In this document: positions 1 to 8,129 of the stretch, in pieces
Position numbering within the stretch: the stretch's first letter is position 1
Layout: every line of letters begins with the position of its first letter
Source: Oerskovia turbata
GTDB lineage: Bacteria > Actinomycetota > Actinomycetes > Actinomycetales > Cellulomonadaceae
Direction of reading: 5' to 3'
DNA length: 64,000 nucleotides
NCBI RefSeq assembly: GCF_000718325.1
Contig: NZ_JOFV01000001.1
Coordinates: forward strand, 306,605-370,604
Made by a program: the position numbers and the translations under genes
The notes under the pieces: generated by a model
What the model was told of the DNA's origin: nothing
The model's input: only the letters and a program-made list of their open reading frames with translations
The model's database searches: none

Positions 1-94
1 GCCAGACCGGGTCGTCGACGAGCGCGCGCGCCCCGAAGGACACCGCGAACCGGACGTTGCGCGCGAGATCCCGCACGGTCGACGAACCGCTCAT
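1..94 (-). CDS. 5' fragment of an unidentified gene downstream of the GT4 gene
   Basis: Only the first 31 codons are inside the window. The ATG (94..92) overlaps the TGA of the upstream glycosyltransferase gene in an ATGA junction, so the two are probably translationally coupled in one minus-strand operon. The visible residues begin MSGSSTVRDLARNVRFAVSF and end near DDPVW. Nothing catalytic can be seen. A second glycosyltransferase would fit the context, but that is a guess from position only. Confidence 0.55.
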   Translation of the reverse strand, partial: MSGSSTVRDLARNVRFAVSFGARALVDDPVW

Positions 95-1395
95 CGAGTC
101 AGGTCGTCGAGCAGGGCGAGGTACGTCGCAGCGAGCACGTCGTCGTTCGCGTGGACCGCCACCCACGCACTGGCCGCACGGCTCGCGACCGGGGCGACCC
201 CGGACTCCGCATAGCCGGCCCACAGGTTCGCCAACGCCTCGACGTCCCCGGGCGGCACCACGTCCCCGGCCTCGAGCGAGAGGACGAGCTCGGCCGATTC
301 TCCCGCGACGCACGCGGTGACGTGGTGCCCCGACGCCATGACCTCGTACAGCTTCGAGGGCACGGTCCACTGGAAGGGCTCCCAGTCGCGGAGCGAGACC
401 ACGAGGGTGTCCGCCCAGTCGTACAGGGCCTCGATCTCGGCGTGGGGGATCGGCGGGCCGACCGTGACCGGTGCACCCAACGAACGCGCGAGCGCCGCGA
501 GGTGCGTCGCGTCGTTGCCAGCCCCGACGATCCGGACCTCGATCGGCAGCCCGCGCGACTCGACCAGCGCAGCGGCACGCACCACGACCTCGAGCCCTTG
601 CGACCTGCCGAGGGTGCCGGCGTACACGACGCGGAACGGACGTCGCTCGAGGTCGGTGCCCGGCGCCACGACCGGACGGCTGACCACGGGGAACGCCGTG
701 CCGTTGCGCACGACCGCGACGTTGCGGGCACCACGGGACCGCAGGACGTCGGCGAACGTCTCCGTCGTGGTGACCACCAGGTCGGCGCGTGCCTGCAACC
801 GCGTGATGGCCCGGTGGGCGAGCGTCGTCGCGAAGGCGCGACCGGGACGACGCTGGGCGAGCGAACCGGTCATGATCCCGCTCGGCCGGATGAGGTCCGG
901 CCACGCGTCGCGCATCTCGACCACCAGGGCCGCGCGGAAGAACCGTGCGAGCGCCCAGGCCGCGAACATGCTCGGGATCCCGGGCACGGTCCCGATCACG
1001 ACGGTGGGCCGGTGGTGGCGTCGGCGCAGGCGCCGCAGCCCCAGCTCGATCGAGCTCACGGCGGCCACCAGGTGGTCCGCGGTCCGCGAGACCAGCGACG
1101 TCGTGTGCTCCCGGTAGCGCACCCGGATGATGCGCTCGCCGTGCGCACCGCGGGAGACCGTCCCCGGGAGCTGCTCGGTCGCGCCGGGAGCGAGCGTGCC
1201 CGACGGGTAGTGCGGAGGGGGCGTCAGGACGCTCACGTCGACGCCCGCACTGACGAACCGCGCGATCAGCGCCCCCCAACGACGCTGCGGCGCGCCGGTC
1301 TCGGGGGCGTAGTGGTGGGTCACGAGCAGGACACGATGCCCCGACGACGGCTTCCGTCGCGCGTGGAGCGCTCCCCTCGACGAGCGGCCGGTCAT
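91..1395 (-). CDS. Glycosyltransferase family 4 (WbuB-like)
   Basis: Predicted cytoplasmic GT-B retaining glycosyltransferase of about 434 aa that would transfer a sugar from a nucleotide donor to a surface-glycan acceptor. The N-terminal Rossmann half starts with VLLVTHHYAPETGAPQRRW, the opening seen in WbuB/WcaI-type GT4 enzymes. The C-terminal half has VVYAGTLGRSQGLE and the donor-site stretch around PSKLYEVMASG. I prefer the ATG at 1395 because AGGGGGAC lies just upstream; an in-frame GTG at 1437 would add 14 residues. It overlaps the next minus-strand gene by 4 bp and is divergent from the LCP gene, consistent with a cell-wall or capsule glycan cluster. Donor and acceptor cannot be read from the sequence. 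Confidence 0.88.
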   Translation of the reverse strand: MTGRSSRGALHARRKPSSGHRVLLVTHHYAPETGAPQRRWGALIARFVSAGVDVSVLTPPPHYPSGTLAPGATEQLPGTVSRGAHGERIIRVRYREHTTSLVSRTADHLVAAVSSIELGLRRLRRRHHRPTVVIGTVPGIPSMFAAWALARFFRAALVVEMRDAWPDLIRPSGIMTGSLAQRRPGRAFATTLAHRAITRLQARADLVVTTTETFADVLRSRGARNVAVVRNGTAFPVVSRPVVAPGTDLERRPFRVVYAGTLGRSQGLEVVVRAAALVESRGLPIEVRIVGAGNDATHLAALARSLGAPVTVGPPIPHAEIEALYDWADTLVVSLRDWEPFQWTVPSKLYEVMASGHHVTACVAGESAELVLSLEAGDVVPPGDVEALANLWAGYAESGVAPVASRAASAWVAVHANDDVLAATYLALLDDLTR

Positions 1396-1618
1396 GTCCC
1401 CCTGGCTTCCTTCGGCAGTGCGGATGGCGTCCTGCACGACAGCGCTCGCTCGTGTTCACGAATCGGGCAAAATGACGTACGAATGTCCCACGTTCTCTCG
1501 CTAAACCTCCACACTCTATCGCCGCAGGGGATGTAGGAACCAAACCCACGTGCTGCTCACCGGGGTGAAGAGCCGTGCAAAGGGCAGGATTCCGGGCCCG
1601 AGCGCTCCCGCGGTCCCA

Positions 1619-1624
1619 TAGGAT
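1619..1624 (+). promoter_or_regulatory. -10 box (TAGGAT) for a probably leaderless LCP mRNA
   Basis: TAGGAT ends 6 nt before the GTG at 1631 and no Shine-Dalgarno sequence precedes that codon. Transcription would start at or next to the start codon. This is pattern evidence only. Confidence 0.5.
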
Positions 1625-1630
1625 GCAACC

Positions 1631-2734
1631 GTGTCTGGCAACGAGCTGCTCCCGGTCGGGACCGAATCGACCCCTGGTCCGCGCGACGTGGGTCCCGGCC
1701 GACGTCACGTCCGCCGACGCAAGAACAGGACGCGGACCGCCCTCATCGTCCTCGGCGCCCTCGTGGCCGTGATCTGCCTCGGTGGGTTCGCGGCCGTCGT
1801 CGCGTTCCGCCAGAGCCTCGACCGGAACATCGAGAAGCTCGCCGACCCGTTCGTGGACATCAAGGACCGTCCGGCCCCGGCGCCGACCAACCCCGACGTG
1901 CCCGACGAGGCCGTCAACATCCTCGTGCTCGGCTCGGACAGCCGGATCTCGGCCGGCGACCCCTCGCAGTGGCAGGCCGGTGCCCAGCGCACCGACGCGA
2001 TCATGCTCGTCCATCTCCCCGCGGACAGGAAGTCGGCGCAGGTCGTCTCGTTCCCGCGCGACAGCTGGGTGCCGATCCCCGGGCACGGCGAGGCCAAGAT
2101 CAACGCAGCCTTCTCCTACGGGGGTCCGGCGCTCATGATCGAGACCGTCGAACAGCTCACGGGAGTGCGGATCGACCACTTCGCACTGACCGACTTCACG
2201 TCCTTCACGACGCTCACCGACGCGCTCGGCGGTGTACTCATCCGCATCCCCGAGGACATCGGTGACGGCAAGAAGGTCCAGTTCACGGCGGGCGTGCACA
2301 ACCTGTCCGGCGAGGAAGCCCTCGCCTACACGCGCCAGCGCTACGGCCTGGCCAACGGCGACTTCGGCCGCGCGCAGCGCCAGCAGAACTGGATGCGGTC
2401 GATCCTCGCCAAGGTCAACAACAACCGCAACGACGTCCCCATGATGACGTCCTTCTTCACGGCGTTCAGCGAGTCCGTGGCGGTCGACGAGGGCCTGACC
2501 ATGGACCGCATCCAGGACCTCTACCTGAGCGCGCGCGGCCTGTCGACCAACGACGTCACGTTCCTCACCGCGCCGCACAACGGCACAGGACGCTCCGCCG
2601 ACGGACAGTCGATCGTCGTGCTGAACCGCGACCTGCTCGACCCGCTCATGGCCTCCTTCGCGACCGACACGGCGGCCCCGTTCATCGAGCAGCACAAGGC
2701 AGAGCTTGCGGTCCTCCCGCCCACGGTGAAGTGA
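1631..2734 (+). CDS. LytR-CpsA-Psr (LCP) family glycopolymer-peptidoglycan ligase
   Basis: The 367-aa protein has a basic cytoplasmic N-terminus, one transmembrane helix (about 36-60) and an extracytoplasmic LCP domain (about 95-285). LCP enzymes move lipid-linked glycopolymers such as teichoic acid or arabinogalactan-type chains onto peptidoglycan. Visible family signatures are NILVLGSDSR (about 97-105), RTDAIMLVHL, SFPRDSWV (R143, D144) and the later EALAYTRQR followed by DFGRAQRQQ, which carry the conserved Asp/Arg residues that bind the pyrophosphate lipid. The GTG start follows a -10-like TAGGAT. Its stop overlaps the GTG of the DUF6270 gene (GTGA), so the two are probably co-translated. 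The exact polymer attached is not known. Confidence 0.93.
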   Translation: MSGNELLPVGTESTPGPRDVGPGRRHVRRRKNRTRTALIVLGALVAVICLGGFAAVVAFRQSLDRNIEKLADPFVDIKDRPAPAPTNPDVPDEAVNILVLGSDSRISAGDPSQWQAGAQRTDAIMLVHLPADRKSAQVVSFPRDSWVPIPGHGEAKINAAFSYGGPALMIETVEQLTGVRIDHFALTDFTSFTTLTDALGGVLIRIPEDIGDGKKVQFTAGVHNLSGEEALAYTRQRYGLANGDFGRAQRQQNWMRSILAKVNNNRNDVPMMTSFFTAFSESVAVDEGLTMDRIQDLYLSARGLSTNDVTFLTAPHNGTGRSADGQSIVVLNRDLLDPLMASFATDTAAPFIEQHKAELAVLPPTVK

Positions 2735-3483
2735 CCGGACCCGCGGTCGCTGCCGGTACCGGCGTGCGTTCCGTCCTGATCCACGGGAGCTGCGTTACCC
2801 GTGACGCCTTCGCTCTGCCGGGTGAGTCGAGGTTCCGGCTCACCGACTACTACGCGCGCAGCTCGCTCGCGAGCGCCTTCGCCGACCACGGCCTGGAGGG
2901 CGTCGACACCACGACCCTCCCGTCGGCCTTCCAGCGGCGGATGGTCGAACAGGACCTGGGCAAGGCGTTCTGGCGGGCGATGCCCGCCGTGCAGGCCGAC
3001 GTGATCGTCGTCGACCTCGTCGACGAACGGTTCGGGATCCTGGTGGACGACCGGGCCGGCGTCGGGACACCGTCGGCGGAGCTCCTGCGCGCCGGGGTCT
3101 CGCCCGACCTCCACCGGGTCGTCCCGGGGTCGATCGACTTCCTGATGGCGTGGGAGGCCGGCCGCCGTCGCTTCGTGGCGGAGGCCAGAGCGGCCGGCCT
3201 GCTGGACCGCATCGTCGTCCACCAGGCGCGCTGGGCCGAGCAGTGCGCCGACGGCACCCGTTTTGACTACAAGGCATCGGCAGACGCGAACCACCTGCTC
3301 GAGTACATGTACGGGCGGCTGCGCCTGGACCTGGCGCCGCACCAGTTCGTCCGGGTGCCCGTGCACCTCGTGGTCGGCGACCCCGACCACCGGTGGGGCC
3401 GCTCGCCCGTGCACTACGTCGAGGGGTACTACCGGTCCTTCCTGGACCTGCTCGACCGGGCGACGGCCTCGCCCCGTCAGTGA
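2731..3483 (+). CDS. DUF6270 domain-containing protein
   Basis: This 250-aa protein has no signal peptide or membrane segment. Its start, VLIHGSCVTRDAF, matches the N-terminal signature I associate with DUF6270, a family found among polysaccharide-biosynthesis genes and resembling SGNH-type folds (GSC in place of GDS). The function is not established. Its GTG overlaps the LCP stop codon by 4 bp, so co-expression with an envelope glycan ligase is likely; a role in modifying or handling the glycan is an inference. A strong hairpin follows the gene at 3498-3530. Confidence 0.75.
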   Translation: MTGPAVAAGTGVRSVLIHGSCVTRDAFALPGESRFRLTDYYARSSLASAFADHGLEGVDTTTLPSAFQRRMVEQDLGKAFWRAMPAVQADVIVVDLVDERFGILVDDRAGVGTPSAELLRAGVSPDLHRVVPGSIDFLMAWEAGRRRFVAEARAAGLLDRIVVHQARWAEQCADGTRFDYKASADANHLLEYMYGRLRLDLAPHQFVRVPVHLVVGDPDHRWGRSPVHYVEGYYRSFLDLLDRATASPRQ

Positions 3484-3497
3484 ACGGGTGCCCAACG

Positions 3498-3530
3498 CCG
3501 TCGCCCCGCCGCCGAGCGACGGGGCGACGG
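3498..3530. terminator. Hairpin between convergent genes
   Basis: CCGTCGCCCCG (3498-3508) pairs perfectly with CGGGGCGACGG (3520-3530) across an 11-nt loop. It sits between the DUF6270 stop and the stop of the opposing gene at 3573, so it can serve both strands. There is no U-tract. Confidence 0.6.
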
Positions 3531-3572
3531 TCGGCGGGCGGGGAAGGTGCGGGGTGGTGCGGGGAGGTCGGG

Positions 3573-4040
3573 TCAGGCTGCGGCGCCGTCGAGCACGACC
3601 AGGCCGTTCCTGAACGTCACGTCCGCGACCCGGGTGCCGGGGTGGCGGGCCTGGAGGAGGCGCTGGACGTCGAGCGCGATCCTCGCGTCGGGCAGGACGC
3701 GCACGGAACCGGCGGGCAGCCCCTTGGCCGCGACGACGGTCTCGATCCGGCTCGCGGCGAGGCCGAGGAGCTTGTGCGCGGGCAGGCCGCCCGCGTTCGC
3801 GTCCACGGAGAAGGTCGCGACGCCGTCGGTCACGTCGACCACGCGGAGCGTCGCGCGGACGGTGGGTGCGAGGCGCGTCGCGAGCTTGAGCGGCGCGGGC
3901 AGGCGCTTGACCTGGCGCGGTTCCGCGACGAGGTCGAGCGCGTCGTCGCGCCCGGAGACGGACGTGATGAAGGACGGCAGATCGCGGCCCATGAGCCCGA
4001 GGAGGTGAAGGGTCTCGGCGAGGGTGAGTTCCTGGTGCAC
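3573..4040 (-). CDS. Conserved hypothetical protein (about 155 aa)
   Basis: This is a soluble protein with no recognised motif. It has an N-terminal helical part (HQELTLAETLHLLGLMGRDLPSF) and a C-terminal part rich in short beta strands (ATFSVDANAGG, TRVADVTFRNGLVVLDG), as if holding a small ligand-binding or structural domain. I choose the GTG at 4040 because TATGGT (4053..4048) stands 7 nt upstream and would give a leaderless message; an ATG at 4052 is possible but overlaps that box. Coding bias on this strand is good and the gene has its own convergent terminator. The function is not inferable. Confidence 0.7.
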   Translation of the reverse strand: MHQELTLAETLHLLGLMGRDLPSFITSVSGRDDALDLVAEPRQVKRLPAPLKLATRLAPTVRATLRVVDVTDGVATFSVDANAGGLPAHKLLGLAASRIETVVAAKGLPAGSVRVLPDARIALDVQRLLQARHPGTRVADVTFRNGLVVLDGAAA

Positions 4041-4117
4041 GGCGCACACCATAGCGGACGTTCGGGACGTCTCGGGTCGCTGCCCGGGAGCGTTCTCACC
4101 CCACCCGGACCCTTTCC

Positions 4118-4144
4118 TTACCTAAGGTAATGAGTTAAGGTAAC
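4118..4144 (+). promoter_or_regulatory. Probable MarR operator
   Basis: TTACCT-A-AGGTAA (4118-4130) is a perfect inverted repeat. It is followed after 4 nt by TTAAGGTAAC (4135-4144), which repeats the right half-site, and the GTG of the marR gene is at 4148. The AT-rich block stands out against its GC-rich surroundings. Autorepression of the marR-MFS operon is inferred from position and MarR-like symmetry. Confidence 0.6.
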
Positions 4145-4147
4145 GAT

Positions 4148-4615
4148 GTGCCTCCTGCGGATCAGACCTCGCCCTCGTCCCCCACGAAGGCGCAGTGTCG
4201 GCCCGCGACCCTCGGTGGCGACCTGCGCGTCGCCCTCACACGCGTCTCGCGCGCCCTGCGCTCGCAGCGCGGCGGTGCCGACCTGCCCGAGGGCCAGTTC
4301 GGCGTCCTGACCGTGCTCCACAAGCACGGCGGGATGACCCCCGGTGCGCTCGCGACCCACGAGCGCATCCGCCCGCCGTCCATGACGCGCACCGTGAACG
4401 CGCTCGTCGAGCTCGGCCTCGTCCACAAGCTCGAGCACCCCACGGACAAGCGCCAGGTCGTCGTGGCCCTCACCGAGGCCGGCGTCCTCGAGGTCAAGGA
4501 GACCCGTCGACGCCGCGACGCGTGGCTCACCCAGCAGCTGACCAGCCTGACCCCCGACGAAAGAGAGACCTTGGCCCGCGCCAGTGACCTGTTGACCCGG
4601 ATCGCCGCCCGATGA
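4148..4615 (+). CDS. MarR family transcriptional regulator
   Basis: A 155-aa winged-helix repressor. The recognition region is typical of MarR proteins: GQFGVLTVLHKHGGMTPGALA, then IRPPSMTRTVNALVELGLV (helix-turn-helix) and the wing HPTDKRQVVVALTEAG. MarR dimers usually release DNA on binding a phenolic or other small ligand. The gene overlaps the MFS transporter by 4 bp (ATGA), so this is a regulator/efflux pair under the palindrome at 4118-4144. The effector is unknown. Confidence 0.9.
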   Translation: MPPADQTSPSSPTKAQCRPATLGGDLRVALTRVSRALRSQRGGADLPEGQFGVLTVLHKHGGMTPGALATHERIRPPSMTRTVNALVELGLVHKLEHPTDKRQVVVALTEAGVLEVKETRRRRDAWLTQQLTSLTPDERETLARASDLLTRIAAR

Positions 4616-5958
4616 GCGCGACGTTCTCCTCCCTCAAGTACTTCAACTACCGCCTGTGGTTCGGGTCCGCGCTCGTCGCGAACATCGGGACCTGGATGCA
4701 GCGCATCGCGCAGGACTGGCTCGTCCTGACCGTCCTGACGGCGAACTCCGGCGTCGCCGTCGGCGTCATCACGGCCCTGCAGTTCGCGCCCGTCCTCGCG
4801 CTGTCCGCCTGGGCGGGAGTCCTCGCGGACCGCCTCCCGCGCCGCAAGATGCTCATGGCCACGCAGGGCGCCTCGGGCGTGCTCGCGCTCGGGCTCGGCG
4901 CCCTCGTCCTGTCGGGCCACGTCGAGCTGTGGCACGTCTACGGCTTCGCGCTCGCGCTCGGGTGCGTCTCCGCGCTCGACGGACCGGTGCGTCAGACGTT
5001 CGTCGCGGAGATGGTCCCCAGCGACAAGCTGTCCAACGCGGTGGGTCTCAACAGCGCCTCGTTCAACGCGGCCCGCCTCATCGGACCGGGCGTCGCGGGC
5101 CTGCTGATCGCCGCGGTGGGCACCGGCTGGGTCTTCATCATCAACGGCGTCAGCTTCGGTGCGACCATCTTCGCGTTGTCCCGCATGCGCACGCGCGAGA
5201 TGCACAGGCTGCCCAGCGCCTCCCGGGAGAAGGGGCAGATCCGCGAGGGCATCCGGTACGTGCGCGGACGCTCCGACATCATCGTCATCATGGTCGTGCT
5301 GAGCGTCGTCTCGACGTTCGGCCTCAACTTCCAGCTCACGTCGGCGATGATGGCGCGCGTCGAGTTCGGGATGGGCGCGGGGGAGTACGGCATGCTCGGG
5401 TCGATCCTCGCGATCGGGTCGCTCACCGGTGCGCTCATGGCCGCCCGGCGGGAGCGTCCGCGCGTGCGGCTCGTGATCGGCTCGGCCTTCGGCTTCGCGG
5501 TCGCGACCGGGGTCATGGCGCTCATGCCGAGCTACACGACGTTCGCGATCGCGTGCATCCCCGTGGGCTTCATGTCGCTGACCATGATGACCGCGGCCAA
5601 CACGACCATCCAGATGACGACCGACCCCGTCATGCGCGGACGCGTCATGTCGCTGTACATGATCGTGTTCCTGGGAGCGACGCCCGTCGGTGCGCCCATC
5701 GTCGGCTGGATCGCCGAGGCCTACGGGCCGCGCTGGGCGATCGGGATCGGCTCCCTCACGGCGCTCCTGGTCTCCGTGGGGGCCGCGATCTGGGCCATGC
5801 GGAGCTGGCAGTTCACCGTCAGGTACCGCATGACCCGACGCCCGCACCTCGTGGTCACCTACCCGGACGGCGGGACCCCCAAGGAGCGCAACGCGCGCAG
5901 CGAGACGCGTCGCCGGCTCGGCGTGGACGACGCCGAGGACGCCGCGACGGCCGCCTGA
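4612..5958 (+). CDS. MFS transporter (MFS_3/EntS-like exporter)
   Basis: An integral membrane protein of 448 aa with about 11-12 predicted helices. Early motifs WFGSALVANIGTWMQRIAQDWLVL and GVLADRLPRRKMLM (the MFS loop 2-3 signature) and the mid-protein NSASFNAARLIGPGVAGLL are typical of the MFS_3 branch, which includes enterobactin exporters and drug-efflux proteins. The C-terminal tail of about 45 residues is charged and cytoplasmic. It starts inside the marR stop codon, so it is probably the gene controlled by that repressor. The substrate may be a drug, siderophore or metabolite; the sequence does not say which. Confidence 0.9.
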   Translation: MSATFSSLKYFNYRLWFGSALVANIGTWMQRIAQDWLVLTVLTANSGVAVGVITALQFAPVLALSAWAGVLADRLPRRKMLMATQGASGVLALGLGALVLSGHVELWHVYGFALALGCVSALDGPVRQTFVAEMVPSDKLSNAVGLNSASFNAARLIGPGVAGLLIAAVGTGWVFIINGVSFGATIFALSRMRTREMHRLPSASREKGQIREGIRYVRGRSDIIVIMVVLSVVSTFGLNFQLTSAMMARVEFGMGAGEYGMLGSILAIGSLTGALMAARRERPRVRLVIGSAFGFAVATGVMALMPSYTTFAIACIPVGFMSLTMMTAANTTIQMTTDPVMRGRVMSLYMIVFLGATPVGAPIVGWIAEAYGPRWAIGIGSLTALLVSVGAAIWAMRSWQFTVRYRMTRRPHLVVTYPDGGTPKERNARSETRRRLGVDDAEDAATAA

Positions 5959-5962
5959 GCGG

Positions 5963-7096
5963 TCAGGCCAGGGCGTCGACCACGAAGTCGATGCTGCGCG
6001 TGAGCAGCTCGACGTCCGTGGGCTCGATCGCGGGGAACATCCCGATGCGCAGCTGGTTGCGCCCGAGCTTGCGGTAGGGGAACACGTCGAGGATGCCGTT
6101 GGCACGCAGCGCGGCGATGACCCGCGTCGCGTCGATCGACTCGTCGAGGTCGATCGTCCCGACGACGGTGGACCGGTCCTCGGGGCGCGTCACGAAGGGG
6201 GTGGCCCAGTCGCGGGACTCCGCCCACCCGTACAGGGTCTGGGCCGAGGACGCGGCCCGGGCGCTCGCCCACGCGAGACCGCCCTGCTCGTTGAGCCAGT
6301 CCACCTGCTCGGCGAACGTCACGAGCGTCGCGACCGCCGGGGTGTTGAGGGTCTGGTCCTGGCGCGAGTTCGTGATCGCCGCGCCGAGCGACAGGAACTC
6401 GGGGACCCACCGGTCACCGGACTCGATCTCTTCGGCGCGCGCGACGGCGTCGGGCGACATGATCGCGACCCACAGCCCGCCGTCGGACCCGAAGACCTTC
6501 TGCGGCGCGAAGTAGTAGACGTCCGTCTCCGCGAGGTCCACCGGGAGGGCGCCCGCGCCCGACGTCGCGTCGACCAGCGTGAGCGCACCCTGCTCGCGCG
6601 ATCCCGGGACGCGGCGCACGGGGGCCATGGCTCCCGTCGAGGTCTCGTTGTGGGGCCAGGCGTAGACGTCGATCCCGTCCGCGGCCTCGGGGAGGGCCAC
6701 CGACCCCGGGGGAGCGGTGATCACCTGCGAGGGCGCCAGGAAGGGGGCTCGCGTGGTCGCGGTCGCGAACTTGGCGCCGAACTCGCCGAACGCCGCGTGC
6801 TGGGCGCGCTCGCGCACCAGGCACAGCGTCGCGACGTCCCAGAACGCCGACGACCCGCCGTTGCCCAGGACGACCTCGTAGCCCTCCGGGGCGTCGAAGA
6901 GGTCGGCGAGGCCGGACCGGATCCGGCCCACGAGCGACCTGACCGGTGCCTGGCGGTGAGAGGTCCCCAGCAGGGACGAGCCCGCCTCCGTGAGCGCGCG
7001 GACCTGCGCGTCGCGGACCTTGGAGGGGCCGCAGCCGAAGCGGCCGTCGCTGGGCAGCAGGTGCGGGGGGACGGTGATCTGGGTGGGCTCAGGCAC
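5963..7096 (-). CDS. serC: Phosphoserine transaminase (mycobacterial type)
   Basis: Converts 3-phosphohydroxypyruvate and glutamate to O-phosphoserine, step two of serine synthesis. The 377-aa protein begins with PPHLLPSDGRFGCGPSKVR, the hallmark of the actinobacterial SerC subfamily. The PLP lysine is in FAPQKVFGSDGGLW, and the C-terminal DVFPYRKLGRNQLRIGMFPA is also family-typical. The GTG at 7096 is chosen because TATCGT (7108..7103) lies 6 nt upstream, suggesting a leaderless transcript; the ORF stays open to 7144 but that extension looks unrelated. It is divergent from the dtxR-family gene. Confidence 0.93.
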   Translation of the reverse strand: MPEPTQITVPPHLLPSDGRFGCGPSKVRDAQVRALTEAGSSLLGTSHRQAPVRSLVGRIRSGLADLFDAPEGYEVVLGNGGSSAFWDVATLCLVRERAQHAAFGEFGAKFATATTRAPFLAPSQVITAPPGSVALPEAADGIDVYAWPHNETSTGAMAPVRRVPGSREQGALTLVDATSGAGALPVDLAETDVYYFAPQKVFGSDGGLWVAIMSPDAVARAEEIESGDRWVPEFLSLGAAITNSRQDQTLNTPAVATLVTFAEQVDWLNEQGGLAWASARAASSAQTLYGWAESRDWATPFVTRPEDRSTVVGTIDLDESIDATRVIAALRANGILDVFPYRKLGRNQLRIGMFPAIEPTDVELLTRSIDFVVDALA

Positions 7097-7229
7097 GGGG
7101 CAACGATAGTCCGGCCTGGCGCGAACACCGCTCGCCGTCCACAATGTCGGTGGCTCGGACCTAAACTAGTGGTCAGCGGCCCGCCGGTGCGGCAGGTGCC
7201 CCCAAGCCCCCAAGCGACAGGAGCGCGAC

Positions 7230-7946
7230 GTGACCGACCTGATCGACACCACCGAGATGTATCTGAAGACGATCTACGAGCTCGACGAGGAGGGGATCGT
7301 CCCTCTGCGTGCACGCATCGCGGAGCGTCTCGGCCACTCGGGTCCCACCGTCTCCCAGACGGTGGCGCGCATGGAGCGCGACGGTCTGGTCGTCGTGACG
7401 GGCGACCGTCACCTCGAGCTCACCCCCGACGGGCACGCCAAGGCGCAGCGCGTCATGCGCAAGCACCGCCTCGCGGAGCGTCTCCTGACGGACGTCATCA
7501 AGCTCGACTGGGAGTTCGTGCACGTCGAGGCCTGCCGCTGGGAGCACGTGATGAGCGAGCTCGTCGAGAAGCGCCTGATCGGCCTGCTCGACCACCCGCA
7601 CTACGACCCGTACGGCAACCCCATCCCGGGCCTGTCGGAGCTGGGTGAGCAGATCCAGGAGATCGAGTACCTCGACGGCGTCGTGTCGCTGCCGTCCTAC
7701 GTGGCCGCGGCCGACCGCGCGGGGCGCACCCCCGGCGAGCTGCGCGTCGTCGTGCAGCGCATCGCGGAGCCGCTCCAGACGGACACGGACCTGCTCGCGC
7801 GTCTCGCGGCCGCGGGCATCCTGCCGCGTCAGGAGGTCACGGTCACGCCGACGACGGGGTCGTTCACGGTGTCCGCGGACGGCGCGGAGACGGTCCTCGA
7901 CCTGCCCGACGACGTCGCGCGCCACATCTTCGTCACGGCGCCCTGA
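7230..7946 (+). CDS. ideR: DtxR/IdeR-family metal-dependent regulator
   Basis: A 238-aa Fe(II)- or Mn(II)-activated repressor, probably the global iron regulator. The N-terminal winged helix contains GHSGPTVSQTVARMERDGL. All metal ligands known from DtxR are present at the same numbers: M10, C102, E105 and H106 (primary site) and H79, E83 and H98 (ancillary site). A C-terminal SH3-like domain follows (about 150-235). C102 argues for iron rather than manganese sensing, since Mn-specific MntR has a different ligand set. The GTG is preceded by ACAGGAG at good spacing, and TAAACT (7162-7167) is a likely -10 box. Confidence 0.92.
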   Translation: MTDLIDTTEMYLKTIYELDEEGIVPLRARIAERLGHSGPTVSQTVARMERDGLVVVTGDRHLELTPDGHAKAQRVMRKHRLAERLLTDVIKLDWEFVHVEACRWEHVMSELVEKRLIGLLDHPHYDPYGNPIPGLSELGEQIQEIEYLDGVVSLPSYVAAADRAGRTPGELRVVVQRIAEPLQTDTDLLARLAAAGILPRQEVTVTPTTGSFTVSADGAETVLDLPDDVARHIFVTAP

Positions 7947-7967
7947 CCGGGCTCACCACGACCGACA

Positions 7968-8006
7968 CCGCCCCCGTGCCGCCGCTCCGGCGAGGTACGG
8001 GGGCGG
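7968..8006 (+). terminator. Hairpin after the DtxR-family gene
   Basis: CCGCCCCCGT (7968-7977) and ACGGGGGCGG (7997-8006) are perfectly complementary over a 19-nt loop, starting about 20 bp past the stop codon. No U-tract follows. Confidence 0.55.
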
Positions 8007-8129
8007 CGCTGTGCCGGGACGTCTCCTCCGGTCCGGCAGGGTCTGCGAGCTCGTCGTGATGGGAACGTGACATTCTCCGAGCGGTCCTGTACGGTCGGTT
8101 CTGCTTCACGGAAGACTCATTCGTCGAAG

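Noticed and set aside
4162-6105. 647-aa minus-strand open frame across the marR and MFS genes
   Set aside because: It is antisense shadow of two well-supported genes, with His/Arg/Asp-rich low-sense translation.
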